From Balanoglossus misakiensis (taxonomy: Eukaryota > Hemichordata): a stretch of DNA of 64,000 nucleotides. The notes under the pieces were generated by a model. It made no database searches. It was not told the origin of the DNA and saw only the letters and a program-made list of their open reading frames with translations. Positions 1 through 12,600 of this stretch are shown here, piece after piece. The stretch covers positions 7,254,001 through 7,318,000 of the forward strand of contig CM082578.2 of the NCBI GenBank assembly GCA_040954595.2, given 5' to 3'. The position numbers and the translations under genes were made by a program. How positions within the stretch are numbered: the stretch's first letter is position 1; each line of letters begins with the position of its first letter.

Positions 1-34
1 TACCCAAAAGTAGAACGTACACCAATGCGATCTG

Positions 35-75
35 TGTTTACCGGTATAAAATGTGTTTACAAGGAACGTGTTTAC
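35..75 (+). promoter_or_regulatory. Three clustered forkhead-like TGTTTAC motifs
   Basis: TGTTTAC occurs at 35-41, 54-60 and 69-75, each preceded by G, spaced 19 and 15 bp apart. TGTTTAC is the core forkhead (FOX) binding motif. The clustering is seen directly; function is inference. Confidence 0.3.
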
Positions 76-1607
76 AGAAATGCTGGCTGGAGCGGCACGT
101 TTGGTTCGGTTGAATTTATTGCCAAGTCTAGCGGTGGTGTGAAGGTCAAAGTATACTTGGCCCAGACTGACCTTGACTTCAGCTGACACACAGTCATTTA
201 CCACAAAATGTCAATATATCTATTTGTCAGTTCTTCTGTGTCTATTGACATAATAGTTCAGAAACTATGCTACAGAGTCTGAGGAAGTATACTACATTGA
301 AAATGTGTCTCCTGACTACAGAGGGCGCTGCTAGCAAAACTCGGTTGGCATGGTAGCCCGACTGTGCCAGTACAGTACTTGAAGTGTCACCAAATTTTTA
401 TCTAACCATTCTGTTTTTTCTCTTTTTTTCTTTCCATGTTTTCTTTTGTGATTGGATGTTTTGGCTTGGCTGATCTTCACTTAACCCTACAATGACTTTG
501 CTTTGCAATGCAGGTAAGTTTATTGAAACTTTTGGACTTTCAGTGGCCAGTGTTCTTTTGGAGTCCGCTTTTTACACTCATGGTTATTTTGTTTTGTTTT
601 GTTTCTTTTTTAATCCCATTGTCCATCCCAACTGGTGGGGTTTTGTTGAAAAAAACACCACCATATGGTTCGACAGTGGATGGTCTCATTACTTGAGATC
701 TGCATTGACCTGTAGTCGAGAATCAAGCTGGGGTTTTAGGCTCTGCCAACCTGTATCCCATGGTTACCAGAAACTGAAAATGCCATGCTAGATTCTAGAC
801 TGTGGCTTGCAAGTATGCAGCACATGTCATTACAATTCCTTCGCCATGTAACGTATGTATTGGCTGGTGACAATTAAATTGGACGAGTGAATTCGGTACT
901 TTTTCTAACAAAAAAAGGGAAAATTATCGATAGAACAATCAGAAAAACATCACCGCATTGTGTCATCCTTCATCCGTTGCCACGCCAACAGATGTCGATT
1001 GGACGCTGGTTCATGCATGCGTGCGGCTCTGATTAACTTGGCTCAGTAGCCATATGTTTGCAGAACCTTCTCTTTGCCCAGATAAGTTTGCCATCAGCAG
1101 TTTGTGTTTTCCAGAAATTAATTTTCTGAGCTCCCCGGGTCGGGAAACCTCGCAAGACACAAGCGTGGAACTTGTGAGTTTTCTCTCCCAGTATCATTAT
1201 GACTTTGTTTCGGGTTGGGTAAATATCGCCAAGTTATTTTCTGTTGTACATGTAATGTTTCAGCACTCAAGAGTCTGTTGTTCGATAAGCGCAGTTTCAT
1301 AACACAATGTGCTACACTGTGGAACTTTCAGTCTTGGACGTGACTGAAAATGCGATGTGCTGGGCTGCATCGTAAAATAAACATTTATTTCATATTTTAT
1401 GAGAAAATGAGAAACCTCGACAACTAGGAATTTTTATGTCTGTTCTTTCAGACCTTACAGTTATGATATCAAGTTTTATGTATTCAATTGAAAAGCATAG
1501 TGACTCAAATATCCAGTGCTATTCTGATTCAGCGATGTCAAGTTTTTTTTTGGTTCTGATGAAGATGCAGAACACTAAGCATGCGTTTTCAGCAGACCAT
1601 ATTAAAT

Positions 1608-2034
1608 CAGCATTGCACATTGAAATGTAACACACAGTTGAATATTCTAACTGCATGTAATGATGCCGTCCGTTTTACGAGGTGCTAAGGTCTGCCATGC
1701 ATCAAGTTTATACATATATATGATAATAGCTGGATATAGATTCGGGCGTTCTGACAACTTGATAGTTTTACCAAGATTTATAATTATGAGTTTTTTTGAC
1801 AAGCTCAATAGACTGCGCAATAGACAGCATTGCACATTGAAATGTAACACACAGTTGAATATTCTAACTGCATGTAATGATGCCGTCCGTTTTACGAGGT
1901 GCTAAGGTCTGCCATGCATCAAGTTTATACATATATATGATAATAGCTGGATATAGATTCGGGCGTTCTGACAACTTGATAGTTTTACCAAGATTTATAA
2001 TTATGAGTTTTTTTGACAAGCTCAATAGACTGCG
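1608..2034. repeat. 217-bp tandem duplication, about 1.97 copies
   Basis: The unit beginning CAGCATTGCACATTG at 1608 restarts at 1825 with period 217. The second copy runs to 2034, where it diverges (TGCGCA in copy one, TGCGAT in copy two). By eye the copies are essentially identical, so the duplication is very recent or is an assembly artefact. The short frames at 1647-1850 and 1864-2109 on the minus strand exist only because of this repeat. Confidence 0.9.
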
Positions 2035-5000
2035 ATACAACACGGTGATGTCGTAAATAACTTCATAAAATGATGTCCAGCGACATTTTATGAACTTGCC
2101 TAGTAACATTCTGGTACCTGATTAGAAAAGCTTAGCTGATAAGATCGAGGTACGGTAAATGGGGACTATGATATGAGAATTCACAATGCCTGCTTAAAGG
2201 CCTATCTGCTTTCAATCGACAAAGAATGAGCCCCATCTGATGAATAATTATGAATTTGAGTCAACACTGGCGGAAATTAAAAGGGTCCCAGCTAAACGAG
2301 ACAGGTAGTAAAATTGACAGTTTGACTGTATAGCAAAGCCTAATAAAACAGTAGATTGCTCTCGCCGAGCAGAATGCATGAGAGATATTACATTAAAATG
2401 TGGGAGGATCGGAATACAAATGGAGTTGTCACAGATCTGGTATCGGCATGTACCATCAGCATCGAGTGTAATAAGATCGCGTTCAGGATCTTTGATGCAA
2501 TTTGAGGGAAAAAAAACAAAATTAGAGTTCACGTGAACTGAGGAGTCGGCAGCGTACAAAGCTGGTTGGTTATTTGACCTTTTCGTTTGCTGCTGTGCGT
2601 ATTTTGTTTACACATATTCACCACTGTGTGCCCGATTATTTTCATTTGACGAGAGAGATTTTTATCTTTCCTCTGAATGAATGTGCCAAGTTTACTTTTT
2701 AAGCGTGGACATCACCTCTGTCCAAGAGTGCAGAAGCTTATAAATGAAATAAATTTTGCAATAATGAGTGCGAACCACGAGTGGAAAATGATGGAAATAT
2801 ATTCATCGCGATATGTGGTTGGAAGAATCATAAATAGAAAGAATAGCAAAAAAAATTGGTCATTAAAATCAATGAATCTGTTACCGTCTGCGCTCTGTGC
2901 GTAATCTTGTTAGTTTAACAACCGTGTTTCAAGTGATCCAATTCATTACATCTCTTGTAATATTGACTTGGTAAAGTTTCAATTTGTTTTGCTGTAATCC
3001 GTGGGATGTATAAGAATCACAAAAAAAAGATTTGTTTTAAAAAGTGCGCACCAGGTATCAAGAGAGTTCATTAGAAGAATGAACTTCCGCGCTCAGACGC
3101 AGGAATTATTGGCACAATTTGCTAATATACGCATCCTTTTGGGACACAGGATTTTTTTTTCTGAGACTGGGTGCCTCTAGTGAGTTTATAGACACCTGAC
3201 TTAAAAGTCAAAATGCAATTATAAATCCTTAAGTTTAAATTGTGCGATTGTAATGGCCATCCTTTCTTCAAATTTCCTTTTGTCCGTGTTTGATTATTTG
3301 CGTCTCCTGTAACGTGATCAGGATTGCACTGAAATTAACTCCTCAAAAATTGGTCAGATTGCTTTTATTTTTCTCATAAAATAGAATATTGAACGTGAAT
3401 GAAAAGAAAAAAGGGAGGGGTGACCAAGCAACTGAAGTGTAATCAGAAGTGTTGTCTGGAGAAAAGAGATTTCTTCAACTCAATTTAATCTGAGAGAAAG
3501 TTTAGATGAGATAATCCTCTATTACAATTCTTCAGAAGCGAGAGTCGGGGATTTGGGGGCATTACTCAATTTGATCTCTGTGTTAAACTGTCGTGAACTT
3601 TTTCTCGTACAATCAAAGTAATCCCGGGCAATAAATGCCACTGTCACACTATCAATGTATTTTAATACTGACTTATCAATAGATTCAATCTGCGCCAGGA
3701 ACTTTCTTTGGATTCTTGCCGTAATGAGCTTTTCTCCAGTTATGTGCTTTATTTAAGAGAATGGGGGAGAATGTTGCAGGAGTGGGATTTACAATTAGCC
3801 GGCTGTTAGGGCCACACCTGGGTCCATCACCAGCCTATTTAATGCATGGCTGCGTTTCACAATGTATGCTTCATGTTCGATGGCTCAGATAAGCTCTGCG
3901 CCGGCTATTATGAAACTGCCGGTCTGCCCAAATTTGAATGATATTTATTCACATCTAATGAAGCAAGGCGGTGTATACTGCCATCCTCTTTTGTTGGAGG
4001 GTGTCAAAACTCGAGAAATCCGCCGGCCTCCTCGAGTCTCGCGTTTGAATGGCGAAGAAAAAGAGTCGGACGTCATCCCCGCCCGCGTTTGTTAAATGCC
4101 ATCATTTACTCGGAGATCACCGGTAAACATGTTAGCTTTGACCTTTTTGTCTCTGCTTGTCACACGTTGGAGTCGTTTCAGTGGATTTTAATACAGCACG
4201 CAATTTCACTGTCTTTGGCGAGTTTCCTCCTGCTCAGAGGTTGACTCACTCCGACGGAGGGCTTCCGTTAATGTGTATATTAGAGCGGAGATCACAGCTG
4301 GAAAGTGGTTTGCAAAGTCTCCTCGGGTTGACCCGCCGCGACCCCATTTACACAAATTTTTTTTTTGCTGTGTTTTTTGTCAACGATGATTTCCTTTTCA
4401 GTCCGATAAATTAGAAAAGTGTACACTCAAATGATGACTATCTTGGTATTAAAACGGAACTGATCAATGAGTCTGTGACATCACAATGATGGATGAGTCA
4501 AATCTCAATCAAATATTGCTTTTAAATTTTTTATTGGTATTGATAATACACTTAGAAATATTACTTTCATTTTATTTATTGCAGTAACTTGTCCTAGGTT
4601 ACATTACATGGCACTTATATTGTTTTGGTGTACATAATGATAATGTCACATGATTCTTTTAGTTGCGCCGTGTGTAAGGAGAAGGTTGGGGAAGAGTAGA
4701 AAGAAATGCTTTTACAGCAGAGAAAGAAATTTCCAAGCATGAGCACTTGGGTGGAACATCTATCTAGTAGTAAATTTCATTCCAGTGCCAGGGCAAAAAA
4801 GAAGTTGGTGCTGTTAATGAATTCCGAGTCTGCTGGCACGATTTTAAATGCGGCGTTTTTCAAGAAAAAAAAAACCCAGCCCAAGTACAAATGTAGCTGA
4901 AACATCAAGAGTAATAATCTTGATGCGGTAGTGCCTGGCAGAATACAACTGTAATCAATGGCTCACACCCCAGGCTGTAGATTAATTGCATATATATGTA

Positions 5001-5181
5001 TATAAGAAACAGAAAATGGCGGCTCCTTGTCAAGACGATGGGTGAATCAGCTGATGAGTATTGATTTACTAACGTTTATCACAGAACGAGTGTGCTTCGT
5101 CTGTGTCATTGCTAATCTGCCAGAAAAATCCTCAGTGTTTCCGATGTTAGTCTGGTTTTACAGGGACCGACTGACTTGCTG

Positions 5182-5220
5182 CATTTTACTATGCACTTTT
5201 GAAAGGTGCATAGTAAAATG
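5182..5220. other. Perfect short inverted repeat (hairpin)
   Basis: CATTTTACTATGCAC at 5182-5196 is followed, after a 9-base loop TTTTGAAAG, by its exact reverse complement at 5206-5220. This gives a 15-bp perfect stem. It is shorter than a typical pre-miRNA stem and no longer outer pairing is evident, so it is annotated only as a hairpin. Confidence 0.6.
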
Positions 5221-7394
5221 TAGGCCAAGACAGCCCGATAAGACATTAGTGAGGATCTGGACAGTAATCGACCTTTGGTGTCAATCAGACAAAGATTCCA
5301 ACTTCTGTACAGGCTACTGTAAATAGTACATCCTGAGATGGAAAAGCTATACGTCCCGCACGCTGTCCTTGTCAAGATAACCCTGCATCTCGTCTCTCAC
5401 CGACTGCTTAAGTTACGTTTATTTTTAAAAGGCGCAAGGTGAATATTCTTCGGCGGTTTCACATTTTACGGAAAGATCAGAGAGTTCAGTTTATGTTTGA
5501 TCTGTTTACGGTGACTGACTGGATCTTGAGTGTATGCAAGGGAACGATCGCTGTGAGTGGTGCGTCAAGATTTAAACACAGTGTCAGCTTCTGTTGTACG
5601 GATCTGTCAGACTTCTGGGTACATAGATGTGTATTTTCCAACGCTTGAATATACACAGAGAAAAGTGATATGATCAATAACTTAGCAAACTCTTTGGGCG
5701 AGAGGACAGGACAAGAAAGACACACTCAGCCAGAACATGCATTGTTGCATTAATTTTAAATAATGTTGCATATATACATGTAGTCATGGCGAGCATGTGT
5801 CGTGCGCTGAAGAAAAAAAATAGTAGTGTACCGTGGTCAATAGAGGACTTAATCAATATTGCACAAAAATACCTGCAGCAGATCTGCAGCTAGCCCCATT
5901 AATGCCGGAAATATTGACCTAGTATCGGTACGGGAGATGCTAGGCATTACCTTGCCTGCTCTGATATTAAGGCTGATGTTATCTGAGGCAGCCCCTTTTT
6001 GTTTTGATTAAAATTTCGAGATAAGACGCCGGAGCCTGGGTGTCTTCTAGATTTACGGAGAGATTTGTCTGGCGAGGCAGGGTTTGATTTCACGTTTCTT
6101 AGGATGATACGCCCAATCTTGAGCGGCATATTTTGTTTGCTTGTACACGGTCGCACCACGCTGGTCGTTGACGGTAGATGTGCAGTGTGCTTGGTAGAAA
6201 ATTCGGACCTGACCTCAGATTTGAAGTACAGTGTATGTCCGTGTAGTGTGGGTGGTCGCGGTCTTACCGAGCTTGATAAGTTAAATCAGTGAAATTTGAC
6301 GAAAGCAAAAAAAAAAAAAAATGTGAGAATTTTGCAGTGATATACTCACCGGAAGTATGTGAAGCGCTAAGATTAAATTAAGGGTTACTTAGCAATGTAA
6401 CCGTGCAGGAACAAGCACAATTGACACAACTGGAAACTGTGAGGATATTAAGAGAAAACCCAGGGATTTCCGAGTCATAATTGCCGTTTTTTAATAAAAA
6501 ATGGAACGTAATGAAGTTCACGCAGATGTGTCACTGGCGAGACAGATAAGTTGAATGAAGGAGGAAGTTGCAAAATATGGCGTGACAGATATCAATTTGG
6601 TTAGATTGATGAAATTCTGATCGTGCGGCCCCCATGGTTTGCTACTAGTATACATAGTTACAGGGGGAATTACCCACAATTCCTGGGCAGATCGCGGATG
6701 CCTGTACATCCCCCTGTGCCAAATGAAGTGGAATTGCATTGAAGATGAGCCGACTGCTGCATTCCTCTGCCTCCACTGGAAGAAAAAAACATTAAGCTTT
6801 TTTTCCCCCGGTGGCTTTGAATATAGATGTTTCAGTCTTCGTCCCTGGAAGGGCTGTGAAATTTGTTGTTTTCCCACCAGACGGGGGGAAAGACGATGTC
6901 CGCCGAGGGTGTCCTCGGAGAGCAATGATTGGAGAAGCCCTAGCCTCAACGTCTGTCAACACCTGCAGGATCTGAATTTTTTGAAGGCTGATGCAGTTCA
7001 AATGCCAGCCTTCGCAAAGAGATGTTACCTAGGCAGATGTTGTTTTCTCACAGGGAAAGGTTAAGCCAAAAGTCACGTTTTGGGATAGTTTGATGATTTT
7101 CTCTCAGGAAACATCGGTGTGCAATGATAGAACTGATGATTTAGAGATGAGAGTGACAATCGGTCTTCGAAGCCAGCCATGCAAGTACAGTGGAATCTTC
7201 ATGTTAGTTTTTCTCAGATTTGTATGTGTAAACCTTTTAATCACATACACATGTATGTTTAGTTATGGGCTAAATATAAGTACAGTAAAACCTGTTTAAA
7301 CCGAACACCAAAGGGACTGAAGAAACTGTTTGGTTTGCAGAGGTGTCCGGTTAATAGAGGTTATCACATACATAGCTCCGCATATACCACAGTA

Positions 7395-7456
7395 TGACGT
7401 CAGACGTAGGTAAATTTGCACCAAGCGTTATTGTAATACCCATCCCTCTGACGTCA
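7395..7456. promoter_or_regulatory. Two perfect CRE palindromes inside the composite element, copy 1
   Basis: TGACGTCA occurs at 7395-7402 and 7449-7456, 54 bp apart. TGACGTCA is the full CREB/ATF consensus. Both are preserved in copy 2 at 15684-15691 and 15630-15637. Activity is inference. Confidence 0.5.
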
Positions 7457-7996
7457 CCAAACGGAACTATTTTAAACTTGTAAACAAAGTCCTCTTAGGG
7501 CGACAAAATTCAGTGCAATTGTTGGTTTTATTTCGATATTAAAAATAAGCAAAGATAAATATAATGTTTCGTATGTGTAAATATGGACGATCGACGATTA
7601 GTTTTACCTGTGTACATTTTTATCGCACCAAAACTCGCGAGGTCGTCAGTGCTGAGCCAATGTAGTCACGTTGTCAAACGAGCGACAGGTACAAAACTGA
7701 GTATTCGCAAAAATTTTGATGCGACGATTAGAGCAAAACGGTCTAGTCATAAAGCAAAAGGCATAAGAAAGGTTTCCTGCTCCAGTGAAACCTTGACGGA
7801 CGATGAAATCCAGCTGACGCACGACAGATGGGTCCTCGCCAAAACCAGAATCGTCCAGGTCGTGACCTGAGTCACCTGACAGATAGACCGAATAACATCG
7901 ATCTTCAATTTTGCACAAAATAGTTCCAAATTTTATCGCAACCACAAAGAGATTTATTTGAAAATCAAAATTAGCGGATCTATGTATGTGATAAAC

Positions 7997-8162
7997 ATAT
8001 AATTCCCCCGTATTCCTCACTCGTGTACCTGCGTCGCGAACTCGTGATTCCCCGTATAGCTGTATCCCTCCTCGCCTGCGGCTCGGAGGGATACGGCCGC
8101 TATACGGGGAATCACTCGTCCGCGACGCAGGCACACTCGTTCGAAATACGGGGGAATTATAT
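7997..8162. repeat. 166-bp GC-rich foldback (hairpin), copy 1
   Basis: The outer arms ATATAATTCCCCCGTATT and its reverse complement enclose imperfectly paired arms of about 75 bases, meeting at a short CGCCTGCGG centre near 8075-8085. The arms contain GATTCCCCGTATAGC and its complement, and CTGCGTCGCG and its complement. Composition is strikingly GC-rich against the AT-rich surroundings. Confidence 0.85.
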
Positions 8163-8979
8163 ATAATTTTATTTCACATGTGGTTCTGTGTCAAAGGTAC
8201 AGGACAATGCGTTCCGTATAGACAGGTTTTCAGATTAGACATGGTTCGGTTTAGACAGATTTTACTGTACATTTATAGTTGCATTGTGTACAAAATCTAC
8301 ATTTGTAAGGCTAACTCAATGAAAATTAATTTATGGATATGAAAGTACACCCACACATAGTATGAACATATACCTGTATGTATTTTGTACAATGAACATA
8401 CAAATGTACATGTGTGCATGCATGTGTGCGTGCATATATAATGTTTGCATATTGTACATACATAATGGAGTCTAATTATTAATCCGATGTGATTTCGATT
8501 AGGCGTGCATAATCAAGAGATAATGGGCAGTTGAACGAACGGACTTGTACAGACACACGTACGCACACAGTGTGATGGTGTACGTCCTTCCTCCTTGATA
8601 GGGCCACTGGCGTACATGTACTTACAATATGATTAACATGATATTGAGCGGCACTACAAAGGCGAATATAAACTGCCAAGCAATCTTCCTCTTTTCAAGA
8701 TACACACTTAATCCAGCTACTGCAGATACACTTTCTTCTTCTTCTTCGATCTCTCTCCGTTCGGAGAAATAAGGGCTAGTGCCCACACACTCTCGATATT
8801 GCCTACAAGTACAATGATGCATGTAGTTACCTTTGGAGACACGGTGGCTGCCTCATGCATCAAAAAAATTGTACGTTCAATTTGCCCGGATTGGGCTTCC
8901 TGCCTGGCTTGTCACTCAAGACATTTACCCCTGACCGCCACGAAGATGTACAACTTCAACCCCGTGAACAGGCGCAAAG

Positions 8980-9081
<102 letters not shown>

Positions 9082-9499
9082 GAAAAACAGGGCTCTGGAT
9101 TTTCAATTATAAGCAGTTGATGGGAAATTACGGCAGTGGTGTGATTGAATCAAGTCCACAGACGCAGCAGCAGATACCGCGGTCCTTTTGTGCCGGTCGT
9201 GTCTATTACAGCACCGCGTCGGTGTTTCTGATTGTCCGTATCACCCGAATTCTTCGTTCTAGAGTTTTATCTGAGTTAGAGTCCAACTGATTGCGACACA
9301 GGTACACACTTTCACTGCAAAAGGATTTAGAGGACACTGTTTAATTTTTGCATCAAAACTTGTAAACTAGCTCCTCCACACATACACATACAATATACTT
9401 GCATCATGAACTATGAATATCAAATTAAAGATTATGTTATAACCCTTTTCGACTTCCATGCAGAGACATACCTATCAATCATATACATTGAAACTGTTA

Positions 9500-9660
9500 T
9501 GTCATTACGGACACCTCTCTAATTAGGACAAGGCAGATTTTTCAAGACTAAAATGATGTATGACTTGAATATAATGTTACCTTCATGTATTAAAGGCACT
9601 TTTCTGTTAAGGACTATTTTCTGTTCATGTACTGTAATCTCAACAAAATTGTCCGCATAA
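9500..9660. mobile_element. Possible eroded pogo-like fragment
   Basis: CGGACACCTCTCTAATTAGG near 9509-9529, and TAAGGACTATTTTCTGTTC further on, resemble the GGTGTCCGGTTAAT / GGTTTAGACAG internal ends of pogo-like elements such as the one at 7281-8269. No intact terminal repeats are visible, so the call is tentative. Confidence 0.25.
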
Positions 9661-12600
9661 AACAGTTTTGAATTGAAAGAAATCTGCTTTGATGAGCACT
9701 TCTGTCTACTCTAAATGACCCATCAATTGGCGATTTGCGTAGAAATCTCTCAAAGCACCATGTTCGACATTCAGCAAAACATCTGCACATTATATCGCTC
9801 CGCTCAGCATTTGTTATCTGTACACCAGTGTATTGTATTCCAATTAGCATGTTGTTGTGTGTGGTTAGTGTCTGTTAAATTCACATTATTTGATTGTACT
9901 GTCTGTTCTAAGGGCATGGGGTTGGCTCTATTATCAAAAGACCGGGCAATGATATCGGTTTAAAACTAACTAAGGTATCCACACTTTTTCCCATCTAGGT
10001 GGTCTAGCTGTGTTATGTGTTTGCTAAAAACCCACTCATGTCCTGCAGACATCCTCTTTCCATCTCTTTCAAACGAAGCAGGAGTTAAACAATTAGATCT
10101 GTGGCAACTGTAATATTGTGTTGCGACCCATTTATTAGGTATCAGGGATAAACATTTTGTGTTTGTTCTCCAAATCACAAACAACCGACACAGTCTTGCT
10201 TTCAGCTTGTCACATTTTTAGGAGTCGATTCTTCATGCAGTCACAAGAAAAATAGCTTCCAGGCTAAAACTTTAACTGTACCAAATAGATACAGTTTCTA
10301 GTTCTAGCTGGTATTCATTCGGAAACTGGTCTTGTAATCATATGGCACAATAAAAACCTTCTCAATTCGAAACATACTTTTTGTTGTAAAAAATGTTTCT
10401 GTGCATTTTTTACTTAATCGTAGTAACAACAAGGAATTTCCCGTTAATGTTCTGGTGTATATGTATGAAGCTGGTTATCATTCTGAGAAAATTGATACGC
10501 GTGTGTTAAATTCTGCTGACTAGGATATAAATATTGACAGCCTCTAATACACTAAATACCGTACATGGCTTTACGGGTCAGACAGAGAGAGACATCATGT
10601 ACTTGGATTGTTTGCTGTGTTATATACAGATGTAGTTTATTCAAAGTTGGACCTTTCTATGGTGGGGTTTTATATAGCATAAACATTCTTGTGCCAAAAT
10701 TAACACTGATTGAAATTGTTATGAAAAAGATGAGATGACTGTCAGAGAGTTTTTAACTCGAGTGCAAATCACTTTGATTTAATTTCAATGGATTCTGGTT
10801 GTCTGACATCCAAGTCTGTGTTTGGAGCAAAACTTGACTAATGAGATGCGGGTGGAACTATGTTAGTGGCATGGCAACAACCAATCACATTTTGCAGAAC
10901 AAAAAAAGTAATTCACATATTCACCTCGTACAATTCCCGTTTATCTTGAATTTGTCAATGTCTCACAAAATGCAGTGTTTTGGTATTCAAGACACATTGT
11001 GTAAGTCTACACCCCGTTTTGGTTCTAACAAGTGATACAAAATCTTGACATCAGAACAAGAATGATTCCAAATAAATTTGCGGTCTGCTAGTGCATGCAG
11101 CAACAGCTGTCTGATTTTGTGCAGTATACCATAAAAACGTAAACCGGTGTATGTCTGTCGAGCGCGTGCTTTTTACGACATCCAAAAAGTCGGGCTTCTC
11201 CTGAAGATGGATGAGGTAAACGTGGTGTAGTGCGATTCACTGCAGAAAGGTCTTGTCCAGGTACTCTGGCCGTCCACATATACCTGCGGGATATTTTCAA
11301 GGGCATACCCTCAATTGTAGAAATGTAGTCAGTCTGTCTGAGGAATCCGGTGGTTAATGGAGTTGTCTTCTTACGAACACACACTTTGAATCGCTAGAGG
11401 TGAAAAAACAGAGCTTAGGAGCCGCATTCGGGGGCTACTTTGTCAATCTCGGGCCTTCAGAAATCCTCCCGACAAATCTCCGACATGTACGCATCGCCCC
11501 GAGGGCCGTTGTAAATATGAGACAAAGGAAAGGGGAGGGCAAGTCTTTACCAGATCTCGCAGGTCAAAACTCGGGGAGCAGAGGTCCCTGATTGGAAACA
11601 TGTTAACGTGAGTTCCGGTGTCAGGGCTTGGTGTGGTTGCACAACAAAAACGCTGAAACGGAATCCTCATCCCGTAATAAGGATGGTTAAGAGCGTGGCA
11701 GACAGAGAGTCTCGCGGGCCGCGCATTCACGGGCCGAAGTCACACAGACTCTATTATTAATGTGTAACTCTGTATGAAATTCCAGAATTGATGGGAGCAA
11801 AATTGCAGTGTTTGCACTTAAAATGAAGAGGGTGGGGGGACTGTTGTTGTGAATTAAAAGAAAAGGCATTTGTGTTTTACGCGACGTTATCTCCGTGGTA
11901 AATGACGGACTGTATGCGAGATGGTATTGAACACACCCCTTAGACTGGATGATATTTAGCCATGTCGGAGTTTATAGAATACCGCATGTAAAGGCCTGAG
12001 GGAGGAGAAGCCAGGCTGAGCTTAGCAAAATGAAAGTGTTGTACAGGAGATTGCGTCTCCAGCAAGAATGCCTTTTCTGTGTCAAGGAGTTGGGGCTGAA
12101 TCTTTAATGTGCTGAAAAGAGCAGAAGTTGCTCCCAACAGAATTCTGTTTATGTGCAGTAATGTTCGGCAATACACAGCTTTGCACTGAACAGCATTTTC
12201 CGATGAAAAAAAATAGCAAAAGCGGTTTATATGTTCTTTCTTGCAGATCTTTTGCGGGAATTTCACAGAAATGTATTTGAAATCAATCATTTCTCCGCCG
12301 TGAAAAGCAGTAAACTTTCAATCACTTGTGTCTATTTTTAGCCATTCTGTGTAAAAGTTAAAAAAAAATGCATTTGGAGCTTCAAGGATCCCCCCCGTGC
12401 CAAATGATTTGTGTAATTTCAGTGGTAAGACTTTCATTTTTCAGGTTGGCTGGTCGACGTCTGCGATATCGCTTTCCGCTTGATTGCTCCGATGCCTCCT
12501 TCAACCATGTAAAAAAAATTCCTTCAAAGTGGTCTTGTCCTGGCTATAAACCAACAATTTTGACGAATGCATAATACAGTTGAATATTTCACATCTGATG

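Larger units (their letters stand above)
1..7280. other. Gene-free DNA, part 1 (probable PDZRN upstream intron or intergenic)
   Basis: No open frame here shows a recognisable domain, and the short frames lack consistent codon use or paired splice sites. The stretch contains three forkhead-like TGTTTAC motifs at 35-75, a 217-bp tandem duplication at 1608-2034, and a perfect short hairpin at 5182-5220. I searched for the missing first half of PDZ1 (a GLGF loop followed by a GPA...GGL...HD block) and did not see it. The assignment to a PDZRN intron is inference from the gene starting mid-domain at 36808. Confidence 0.5.
7361..8162 (+). mobile_element. Composite TIR plus foldback element, copy 1 (nested in the pogo-like element)
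   Basis: A 634-bp body at 7361-7994 starts TTATCACATACATAGCTCCG and ends with the inverted complement at 7974-7994, with one mismatch in about 21 bases. If the target duplication is TA, the termini begin TCACATACATAG. Two bases later a 166-bp GC-rich foldback follows (7997-8162). The same two-part arrangement recurs in inverted orientation at 14925-15725, so the two parts move together. Both strands carry open frames, one beginning MDDRRLVLPVYIFIAP at 7583, but none shows a transposase domain I recognise. Two perfect CRE palindromes lie near the outer end. Confidence 0.75.
7281..8269. mobile_element. Pogo-like DNA transposon remnant (MITE) with TA target duplication, split by a nested element
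   Basis: The left end reads TA-CAGTAAAACCTGTTTAAAC from 7281. The right end at about 8246-8269 is its imperfect inverted complement (CAGTAAAATCTGTCTAAAC-like), again closing on TA. CAGTAAAACC termini with TA target sites are typical of pogo/Tigger-like elements. The internal segment GGTGTCCGGTTAATAGAGG at 7343-7360 and the region after 8165 belong to this element; positions 7361-8162 are a different element inserted into it. No transposase is present, so it is non-autonomous. Confidence 0.65.

Noticed and set aside
6518-6949. 143-codon minus-strand frame
   Set aside because: No domain, no splice or start support, and an overlapping plus-strand frame of similar length; consistent with chance.
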